This document shows, piece after piece, positions 6,471 through 11,927 of a stretch of 13,333 bases of DNA (the stretch's first letter is position 1; every line of letters begins with the position of its first letter). The DNA comes from a bacterium (GTDB lineage: Bacteria > Chloroflexota > Dormibacteria > UBA8260 > Bog-877): positions 1-13,333 of the forward strand of contig JAKAVU010000037.1 in the NCBI GenBank assembly GCA_021817185.1. Reading direction: 5' to 3'. Position numbers and translations under genes: made by a program. Under the pieces are notes generated by a model. It was not told the DNA's origin and searched no databases. It saw only the letters and a program-made list of their open reading frames with translations.

Positions 6471-7058
6471 ATGATCGAGCGGCCCGAGGATGGGGCGGTC
6501 GTCTTTCGCCGGACCGGGCTGCCCCGGCGGCCCCTCCCCTTCGCCATCGACCAAGTGACTCTGGGGGCCATGCTGATCGTCTGGTCGTTGGTCGGCATCG
6601 CCAACGCGGTGGCCTCGATCCAGCTGGTCTTCCTCACCCCAGCTCCACCAGGCCACCCCTGGTCCCTCCTGCAGATGCTCCAGATGCTCCAAGCCACGCC
6701 CTTCCCCTGGCTCTGGTACTTCGTTGCGGCCCCCTCCTGCCTCATGGCGTTCGCTCTCGTGGTGACCGCAGGGGCGGTCCTGATGGTGAAGCGGAGGCGG
6801 TGGGGTCGGCGGGTCGCCGCCACCGGACTGGTGCTCGCGGTGGGGGTCGACCTGGTCACCTTGGCGGTAGAGGTGGCATCCCTGGGCGTCCCCTTCCACA
6901 TGCCCTGGCAGTGGCTGGTCACCACCGCCACGAGCGTTGTGTTTGCCACAGGGGCCGTGTATCTGGTGGCGGCGGTGCGAGTCCCTGGCAGAGCGTCCGG
7001 GAGCACGGCCAACCTCGCAGCGGACGACCAGGTGATCACCGGGCAACTCAACCCTTAG
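6471..7058 (+). CDS. unrecognised four-helix membrane protein
   Basis: I do not recognise a family. The 195-residue product has a charged N-terminal stretch (1-20) and four likely membrane segments at about 29-55, 83-106, 115-138 and 146-168. A basic loop KRRRWGRR (107-114) joins the second and third, suggesting that loop is cytoplasmic. The first external loop is proline-rich and contains LLQMLQMLQ, encoded by a small 9-bp direct repeat (CAGATGCTC twice). The tail (171-195) is hydrophilic. The start is ATG 6471, with GGAGG seven bases upstream. It follows tRNA-Ser(GGA) by about 40 bp and may share its transcript; GH15 follows after 62 bp on the same strand. Clear helices, a Shine-Dalgarno and helix-flanking charges make it a real gene. 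Function cannot be read from it: no catalytic motif or conserved polar residue in the helices stands out. Confidence 0.8.
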   Translation: MIERPEDGAVVFRRTGLPRRPLPFAIDQVTLGAMLIVWSLVGIANAVASIQLVFLTPAPPGHPWSLLQMLQMLQATPFPWLWYFVAAPSCLMAFALVVTAGAVLMVKRRRWGRRVAATGLVLAVGVDLVTLAVEVASLGVPFHMPWQWLVTTATSVVFATGAVYLVAAVRVPGRASGSTANLAADDQVITGQLNP

Positions 7059-7108
7059 GCTGAGAGGGAGCAGAGTCGGCGCCCGCCGCGCAAGCGAGTG
7101 GCACTCCC

Positions 7109-7113
7109 GGAGG
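7109..7113 (+). promoter_or_regulatory. Shine-Dalgarno that selects the GH15 TTG start
   Basis: GGAGG lies 7 nt before TTG 7121; no ATG or GTG is placed as well before the conserved N-terminus (YLPIRDYGIIGD). Confidence 0.6.
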
Positions 7114-7120
7114 GGCACAG

Positions 7121-8947
7121 TTGGAAAGACCCAGATACCTCCCGATCAGGGACTACGGCATCATCGGCGACCTCCACTCGACCGCCCTGGTGGGGCGCCT
7201 CGGCTCGATCGACTGGATGTGCGTTCCCCGCTTCGACAGCCCGTCCGTCTTCGGCCGGATCCTGGACGCGGACGATGGTGGATCGCTCTGGGTCGAGGTG
7301 GAGGGCGGGTTCATCCCCGACAGCCGTCGCTACCTGCCCGGAACCAACATCCTGGAAACGACCCTCAGCAGCCCCCGGGGCCGGCTGCGCGTCACCGACT
7401 TCATGGTGGTGCGCGAACGCGAAAAGACCCTGGAGGACGACCACGTGCTGGTGCGCATGCTGGAGGCTCCGGACTCGGACCTCGGGGCCTCGGTCCATGT
7501 GGACGCGCGCTGGGAGTACGGCACCGTGGCGCCGAAGGCCACCGTCGCCGGCTCCGACCAATCCTGCCTGGAGTTGGAGCAGGGGGAGCTGCACATGCAC
7601 TTCGACGGGCCGGGGAGCTGGCGGCAGCACGGTCGCGGATTCGTCCAGAACCTGAGCCTCAAGCAGGGAGAGCCCCAGGCGGTGGTGGTGCGCTACGACG
7701 GTGAGCGCACCTACGAGCACGGCGCCGAGGCCGCCCAGATGCTCAGCGACACCAAGAAGTACTGGGAGGAGTGGATCGGCAGGTGCAACTACGACGGCCC
7801 CTACCTGGATCTGGTGCTCCGCTGCGCCCTCACCCTCAAGCTCCTGATCTATGCGCCCGAGGGGTCGATAGTGGCCGCCCCCACCACCTCCCTGCCGGAG
7901 TGGATCGGCGGCAGCCGCAACTGGGACTACCGCTTCACCTGGCTGCGCGACTCCGCCTTCCTGGTCTACGCGCTCCAGCTTCTGGGCTACGACGACGAGT
8001 GCTCGGCCTTCATGGCCTGGCTGAGTCGGGTCCACCACCACCACCCCCGGCACTGGCAGACCATGTACGGCATCGACGGCCGGACCGAGCTCCCCGAGGT
8101 GGAGCTTGGTCAGCTGGAGGGCTACCGCAAGTCCAAGCCGGTTCGCATCGGCAACGGTGCCGCGGATCAGCTGCAGCTGGACATCTACGGCGAGACGATG
8201 GACTCGGTCTACCTGCACCTGCGCTACGGCAAGATCGAGGCTCCCGGTGTCCGGCAGGGGTTGCGTGACATGCTCGAGCATGTCGCTCAGAGTTGGGACC
8301 AGCCGGACAACGGGATCTGGGAGGTCCGGGGAGGCCAGCGCCACTTCCTCTACAGCAAGCTGCAGTGCTGGGTGGCGCTGGACCGCGGCCTCATGCTGGC
8401 CGACCAGCTGAAGATCCCCATTCCCAAGCGCCAGGAGCTGATCTGGACCAGGGAGGAGATCCGCCACACGATCCTGACCAGGGGATGGAGCGACAAGCTG
8501 GGCAGCTTCCGCCAAGCCCTGGACGAGGATGCCCTCGACGCCACCGCCCTGATGATCCCCATGCTCAACTTCCTGCCGCCCATGGACCCCAGGGTGCGGC
8601 GGACCGTGGAGACCATCCGACGCGACCTCACCGACGAGAGTGGGTTCGTCTACCGGTACCGGCGCGACGACGGGCTCGGGAAGGGCGAGGGCACGTTCCT
8701 GCTCTGCTCGTTCTGGCTGGTCAACAATCTCGCCATGCAACGGCAGCTGGGACCCGCGCGCGACCTGTTCGAGCGGCTGACCGCGCATGGCAATGACCTG
8801 GGCCTGTTCTCCGAGGAGCTGGACCCGAAGTCCGGCGAGCTGCTGGGCAACTTCCCCCAGGCCTTCACCCACCTGGCCATCATCAACGCCGCCGCCCACA
8901 TCGAGCGCGCGGCCGAGAACCGGGGACCACTGGACCCTGTCCACTGA
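7121..8947 (+). CDS. glycoside hydrolase family 15 protein (glucoamylase/trehalase-like)
   Basis: GH15 enzymes are inverting alpha-glucosidases that release glucose from starch- or glycogen-type glucans or, in some actinobacterial members, split trehalose. The 608-residue length fits. An N-terminal beta-sandwich domain (about 1-215) opens with YLPIRDYGIIGDLHSTALVG and GSIDWMCVPRFDSPSVF. The catalytic alpha/alpha toroid (about 225-595) contains IVAAPTTSLPEWIGGSRNWDYR (250-271) and RFTWLRDSAF (271-280). DNGIWEVRG (396-404) holds the likely general acid E401, and SGELLGNFPQAFTH (571-584) the likely general base E573. There is no signal peptide, so it should act in the cytoplasm on storage glycogen or trehalose. 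Motifs do not separate glucoamylase from trehalase. The start is TTG 7121, with GGAGG seven bases upstream. A GC-rich hairpin overlaps the stop codon. No glycogen or trehalose gene is adjacent. Confidence 0.96.
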   Translation: MERPRYLPIRDYGIIGDLHSTALVGRLGSIDWMCVPRFDSPSVFGRILDADDGGSLWVEVEGGFIPDSRRYLPGTNILETTLSSPRGRLRVTDFMVVREREKTLEDDHVLVRMLEAPDSDLGASVHVDARWEYGTVAPKATVAGSDQSCLELEQGELHMHFDGPGSWRQHGRGFVQNLSLKQGEPQAVVVRYDGERTYEHGAEAAQMLSDTKKYWEEWIGRCNYDGPYLDLVLRCALTLKLLIYAPEGSIVAAPTTSLPEWIGGSRNWDYRFTWLRDSAFLVYALQLLGYDDECSAFMAWLSRVHHHHPRHWQTMYGIDGRTELPEVELGQLEGYRKSKPVRIGNGAADQLQLDIYGETMDSVYLHLRYGKIEAPGVRQGLRDMLEHVAQSWDQPDNGIWEVRGGQRHFLYSKLQCWVALDRGLMLADQLKIPIPKRQELIWTREEIRHTILTRGWSDKLGSFRQALDEDALDATALMIPMLNFLPPMDPRVRRTVETIRRDLTDESGFVYRYRRDDGLGKGEGTFLLCSFWLVNNLAMQRQLGPARDLFERLTAHGNDLGLFSEELDPKSGELLGNFPQAFTHLAIINAAAHIERAAENRGPLDPVH

Positions 8948-8967
8948 CCGCGGCTGCGCCGGCGGTC
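8946..8967 (+). terminator. terminator-like hairpin at the end of the GH15 gene
   Basis: GACCGCGGC-TGC-GCC(G)GCGGTC folds into nine base pairs with one bulged G and a 3-nt loop, beginning within the GH15 stop codon. There is no T-tract, so this would be a stem-only type of terminator. It separates GH15 from DUF3090, which appears to have its own promoter just downstream. Confidence 0.4.
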
Positions 8968-8977
8968 CGCATGTCGG

Positions 8978-8983
8978 CACAAT
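8978..8983 (+). promoter_or_regulatory. -10-like element placed for a leaderless DUF3090 transcript
   Basis: CACAAT matches the -10 consensus at four of six positions and ends 6 nt before ATG 8990. Initiation at the usual distance would fall on the A of the ATG. No -35 is evident. GGGCGG, directly before the ATG, is too close to act as a Shine-Dalgarno. Confidence 0.35.
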
Positions 8984-8989
8984 GGGCGG

Positions 8990-9517
8990 ATGGCATTGAT
9001 CGAGGTCGACTTCGACCCCACCGACGTGCTCACCGTGGGGGTGGTGGGAGAGCCCGGCAACCGCACGTTCTTTCTGGAGGCCCGGCAGGGCAGCGCCACC
9101 TGCACCCTGATCGTGGAGAAAGCCCAGCTGCAGGAGCTGGGTGCCCAGATCCTCAGCATCCTCGAGCCGGAGGAGGGCCATTCGGGCTTCGCACCCGACC
9201 CCATCACCAGTCCCGGCAGCCCCCCGGGGTGGCGGGTCGGAAGCATCCAGCTGGCGCTGAACGCTCCCGACGGCAGCTGCACCCTGATCCTGGAGGAGAT
9301 GCCCAGCCTGCGGCTGGGCGACGACGACGAGGGCGAGGAGGACGCCGGCGATCTCCGCGCCGCGCGGCTGGTGGCCAGCATCCGGCAGATCCGAAGGCTC
9401 GGTGAGAGCGCCCTCAGGGCGGTGTCCGGCGGCCGGCCGATCTGCCCACTCTGCCACTTCCCCATCGACCAGGAGGGCCACGTCTGCCCTGCCAGCAACG
9501 GTCATCACCCCGTCTGA
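8990..9517 (+). CDS. DUF3090 family protein (TIGR03847-like) with C-terminal zinc-binding motif
   Basis: The molecular function of DUF3090 is not established. The 175-residue protein has the family layout: a beta-rich N-terminal part with VGEPGNRTFFLEARQG (about 19-34), a central acidic stretch (about 110-120), an AARLV helix and GRPICPLCHFPID. The C-terminus is CPLC-x10-C with flanking histidines (C152, C155, C166; H164, H172), which looks like a small zinc site. In actinobacteria a DUF3090 gene is typically next to a histidine phosphatase (the Rv2134c/Rv2135c type). Here a phosphatase of that kind is 1.7 kb downstream (11244), separated by FKBP, plsC and tRNA-Arg. The start is ATG 8990; no well-spaced Shine-Dalgarno exists, but a -10-like CACAAT ends 6 nt before it, so a leaderless mRNA is possible. 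No signal peptide or membrane segment is seen. Confidence 0.92.
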   Translation: MALIEVDFDPTDVLTVGVVGEPGNRTFFLEARQGSATCTLIVEKAQLQELGAQILSILEPEEGHSGFAPDPITSPGSPPGWRVGSIQLALNAPDGSCTLILEEMPSLRLGDDDEGEEDAGDLRAARLVASIRQIRRLGESALRAVSGGRPICPLCHFPIDQEGHVCPASNGHHPV

Positions 9518-9614
9518 GCCAGGCGGAACAGCCGGCCCGAACCTCGAAGCTCAGCCCCCCCCTTACGACCGGTGACCGCTAACCTGGGCCGGGGGCCCGA
9601 GCCCCGCCCGAATT

Positions 9615-9618
9615 GGAG
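9615..9618 (+). promoter_or_regulatory. Shine-Dalgarno that selects the FKBP TTG start
   Basis: GGAG lies 8 nt before TTG 9627, and this start gives a complete lipoprotein signal peptide. Confidence 0.5.
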
Positions 9619-9626
9619 ACTTCGCC

Positions 9627-10184
9627 TTGAATCTACCGAACAAGACACGACTCGCGCTCACCCCCCTGCTCGCCGTGGGACTGGTGGTCCTGGTCAGCGC
9701 CTGCGGCGCCTCCTTCGACTCCGGCGAGCCTGCGGTGAGCCCCACCCCCAGTTCGGGGACGCAGGCGGCGGTCTCCCCGCATGCATCGCCCAGCTCCTGC
9801 GTCAACCCGGCCACCAAGGCTGACTACACCCTGGCGGGGGCGCGCCTGCTGCCCGGCAACCTCCAGGTCAAGGACCTGAAGGTGGGCACCGGCGCCACCG
9901 CCAAGCTCAACTCCACCGTGAGCGTCACCTATGTGGGCAAGCTGGCCAACGGCACGGTCTTCGACAGCAGCGCCGTCGACAACAAGGGCAAGCCGGTATC
10001 CCTCACCCTGGCGGCGGGCAAGGTGATCGAGGGGTGGGTGGAAGGTGTCCCGGGGATGAAGGTCGGAGGCACCCGCGAGCTCGTGATCCCACCGGCCCTG
10101 GGCTACGGCTGCACCAGCCCCAGCCCCAAGATCCCCGCGAACTCCACCCTCATTTTCACCATCACCCTAGTTTCGGTGAGCTGA
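9627..10184 (+). CDS. exported FKBP-type peptidyl-prolyl cis-trans isomerase, lipoprotein
   Basis: FKBP enzymes catalyse cis-trans isomerisation of Xaa-Pro bonds and help proteins fold outside the membrane when exported. The 185-residue protein has a signal peptide (basic MNLPNKTR, hydrophobic 9-22) ending in a lipobox LVSAC with C26 as the likely lipidated residue. A low-complexity Ser/Pro/Ala linker (about 28-58) follows, then one FKBP domain (about 78-184). Residues matching the FKBP12 pocket are present: Y102 in VTYVG, F112-D113 in VFDSS, V133-I134 and W137 in KVIEGW, Y160 in LGYG, and F177 in LIFTITL. C58 and C162 could form a disulfide. The start is TTG 9627, with GGAG eight bases upstream. 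The 3' end overlaps the convergent plsC gene by 18 nt. An upstream hairpin GGGCC-GGG-GGCCC (9586-9598) may be structural only. Confidence 0.96.
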   Translation: MNLPNKTRLALTPLLAVGLVVLVSACGASFDSGEPAVSPTPSSGTQAAVSPHASPSSCVNPATKADYTLAGARLLPGNLQVKDLKVGTGATAKLNSTVSVTYVGKLANGTVFDSSAVDNKGKPVSLTLAAGKVIEGWVEGVPGMKVGGTRELVIPPALGYGCTSPSPKIPANSTLIFTITLVSVS

Positions 10185-10883
10185 CTGGCGGTACCGCTCC
10201 GGGAGGAGCTCGGAGACCCGGCGCTGAATCTCCCGGGCCACCTCATGGGGACTCCCACCCTGAGGACGGTACGGGTCGCCGACCCTGAAGTGGATCTTGG
10301 CGCGGCGGGGCAACAGCCTGCCCCGGGGCAGGGAGGCCTCGGTGCCCCAGACGGCGCACGGGACTATGGTCGCCCCGGTCGTGATGGCCAGGAAGCCGAT
10401 CCCGGGCTCGAAGGGCAGCATCCCCGCGGCCTGGCTTCGGTGCCCCTCGGGAAAGACGACCAGCGCTCCCCCGGAGTCGACCACCGCGCTCGCTGAGCGC
10501 AGGGCTCGGCGGTCCGGCCTCCCCCGCCTCACCGGGAAGCAATTGCACTGCTCCAGATACCAGCGCATCAGTGGGTTGGCGAACATCTCCGCCTTGGCCA
10601 TGGCGTGCATGACCCGGGGGAAGACGGCCCCGAAGACCAAGGGGTCCAGGTTGGACAGGTGGTTGGAGCAGACCAGCAGGGGACCCTGGGCGGGCACCAG
10701 CTCCAGCCCCGCGGTCTCGACGCCGCCCGGAGACAGACCGCCGATGAGGAGGCGCAGGGCCGACTGGGTGGCCTTCAGCACCAACGACCTGCCGCCATCC
10801 GGGCGCACGCCCGCAAGCCGGGCCGGAGCGGCCGACCGGCTCCTCGCGGCTCCACGGTCCGCCGCCTGGGGGTCAGGGGACAT
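10167..10883 (-). CDS. PlsC-type 1-acylglycerol-3-phosphate O-acyltransferase family protein
   Basis: Family members transfer an acyl chain from acyl-ACP or acyl-CoA to lysophosphatidic acid or a related acceptor at the membrane during phospholipid synthesis. Numbered from the ATG at 10883 (238 aa), the catalytic H-x4-D motif is NHLSNLDP (H75, D80). The glycerophosphate-binding segment is FPVRRGRPDRRALR, the third motif is VFPEGHRS (E146, usually FPEGTRS), and the fourth is TIVPCAV. The start is uncertain. The first about 30 residues are Ala/Arg/Pro-rich and not family-like. A GTG at 10781, with GGCAGG upstream and the product beginning LKATQSALRLLIGGL, gives a 204-residue protein that fits the family well. 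It converges on the FKBP lipoprotein gene with an 18-nt tail overlap. About 200 bp of unassigned sequence separates it from tRNA-Arg on the same strand, so read-through from that tRNA is possible. Its exact acceptor cannot be told. Confidence 0.92.
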   Translation of the reverse strand: MSPDPQAADRGAARSRSAAPARLAGVRPDGGRSLVLKATQSALRLLIGGLSPGGVETAGLELVPAQGPLLVCSNHLSNLDPLVFGAVFPRVMHAMAKAEMFANPLMRWYLEQCNCFPVRRGRPDRRALRSASAVVDSGGALVVFPEGHRSQAAGMLPFEPGIGFLAITTGATIVPCAVWGTEASLPRGRLLPRRAKIHFRVGDPYRPQGGSPHEVAREIQRRVSELLPERYRQSAHRN

Positions 10884-11058
10884 CAATCGTCTCAGGACTT
10901 GCTGCCAAGCCGGTATGGGCCTGCGTCCAGGCCGCCCACCCAGGCGAGCGGGACACGCCCAGGGCAATCACCAGCGGGTCAGCACGGCCCAGCGAGCGCA
11001 CGAACGGGGAGCGCGGATCCAAGAGGGCTCCAGTATCCAGCACCGGCGAGCGGCACGG

Positions 11059-11074
11059 CTGCCCCAGTGGGCAG
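11059..11074 (-). terminator. hairpin just downstream of tRNA-Arg
   Basis: On the minus strand CTGCCC-ACTG-GGGCAG makes a 6-bp stem with a 4-nt loop, 12 nt past the tRNA-Arg 3' end. It has no U-tract. Its position suits 3' processing or termination of the tRNA transcript. Confidence 0.35.
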
Positions 11075-11086
11075 GACAAGAGCGCG

Positions 11087-11160
11087 TACCCCCTGGTGGA
11101 TTCGAACCACCGACCGTCGCCTTAGAAGGGCGCCGCTCTGATCCACTGAGCTAAGGGGGC
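11087..11160 (-). tRNA. tRNA-Arg (anticodon TCT)
   Basis: The acceptor stem is GCCCCCT/AGGGGGT with a G1-U72 wobble pair and discriminator A73 (11087). The D arm is GCTC-GAGC. The anticodon arm is GCGCC-CTTCTAA-GGCGA with TCT at 11126-11124; its outermost pair is G-A. The T arm is GGTGG-TTCGAAT-CCACC. CCA is not encoded (CGC follows). It reads AGA and AGG codons, rare at this base composition. Confidence 0.96.
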
Positions 11161-11176
11161 GCGGGGGCCGCCTGCC

Positions 11177-11205
11177 ATTGTGACGCGGCCAGGCGTCCTG
11201 GTAAA
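11177..11205 (-). promoter_or_regulatory. promoter-like -35/-10 pair for tRNA-Arg
   Basis: On the minus strand TTTACC (11205-11200) and CACAAT (11182-11177) are separated by 17 bp, each matching consensus at four of six positions. The -10 ends 16 nt before the tRNA. Confidence 0.4.
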
Positions 11206-11231
11206 AGGGATGCCGGCCGCACCCTTGCCCG

Positions 11232-11237
11232 TAGGAT
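11232..11237 (+). promoter_or_regulatory. -10-like element placed for a leaderless histidine-phosphatase transcript
   Basis: TAGGAT ends 6 nt before ATG 11244, the same spacing as CACAAT before DUF3090. No -35 match is seen. The overlapping AGGA could instead serve as a Shine-Dalgarno 7 nt from the start, so the two readings compete. Confidence 0.3.
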
Positions 11238-11243
11238 TGAGGC

Positions 11244-11915
11244 ATGACCGGCGACCAGAGCCCCGTGACCACCTGCTACCTCACCAGGCACTGCGACGTC
11301 GCCAACCCGATGGGAGTGATCTACGGCCACCTGCCCAACTTCGGCCTCAGCTCGAAGGGACAGGACCAGGGACGCGCCCTGGGCAGGTATCTGGCCAGGT
11401 TTCCCATCGCCGCCATCTACACCAGCCCCCTGCAGCGGGCGCGGGAGACCGCGGCCCTGCTCGTGTCGGAGCTCACGCCGCCCATCCCGGTGCTCGAGCG
11501 AGTGGGCCTGATCGAGGCGGAGTTCGGGCGATATCTGCAGGGAACCAGGCACCAGGACATCATCTGGCGCAAGCCCCGATGGTGGGTGCACATGGTCTGG
11601 CCCGGGCTGCTGGAGGGCGATGAGAGCATGGGCGAGATGCACGACCGGGTGGCCCGCGTCATCGCCGAGGGGTTGCACGACCACCCCGGCGGCACCTTCG
11701 TCTGCATCAGCCACGGTGACCCCATCCAGGCGTTCTGGGCCACCGAGGACCGGCGCCCCCCCTGGGCCCTGCACCGGCTCCAGTGCGCCAAGGGAGGCGT
11801 CCTCCGGCTGCGCTACCGGGACGGGCGGCTGCTGGACAAGCAGTACCTGTCCCCCGAGGCGATCGCTCGATCGCTGGAGTCACCGACCACGGACCTGACC
11901 ACCACCACCGCCTGA
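11244..11915 (+). CDS. histidine phosphatase family protein (phosphoglycerate-mutase-like), RHC variant
   Basis: Histidine phosphatases act through a phospho-histidine intermediate on small phosphorylated metabolites or proteins. The 223-residue protein starts with LTRHCDVANP, so the catalytic Arg15-His16 are present but the usual RHG glycine is Cys17. Then come YTSPLQRARETA (Arg65 in the phosphate pocket), an acidic segment IEAEFG (90-95) for the proton donor, DESMGEMHDR (126-135), and SHGDP (156-160) with the second catalytic histidine H157. The layout resembles the MSMEG_4193/Rv2135c type found beside DUF3090 in actinobacteria, and a DUF3090 gene lies upstream in this window. The substrate is unknown. 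There is no signal peptide. The start is ATG 11244, which may be leaderless. It is divergent from tRNA-Arg across an 83-bp gap and ends 12 nt from the convergent succinate dehydrogenase frame. The Thr-rich tail (TTDLTTTTA) is probably disordered. Confidence 0.94.
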   Translation: MTGDQSPVTTCYLTRHCDVANPMGVIYGHLPNFGLSSKGQDQGRALGRYLARFPIAAIYTSPLQRARETAALLVSELTPPIPVLERVGLIEAEFGRYLQGTRHQDIIWRKPRWWVHMVWPGLLEGDESMGEMHDRVARVIAEGLHDHPGGTFVCISHGDPIQAFWATEDRRPPWALHRLQCAKGGVLRLRYRDGRLLDKQYLSPEAIARSLESPTTDLTTTTA

Positions 11916-11927
11916 CCGGCCGTCCGG

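Noticed and set aside
6671..6690. 9-bp tandem repeat in the membrane-protein gene
   Set aside because: Only two copies and in frame (QMLQML); no sign of a larger repeat array.
7055..9508. Open frame of more than 800 codons on the minus strand opposite GH15 and DUF3090
   Set aside because: The product is a His/Gly/Val/Gln-rich string with no family resemblance. It is antisense to two well-recognised genes; such long antisense frames are expected at this GC content.
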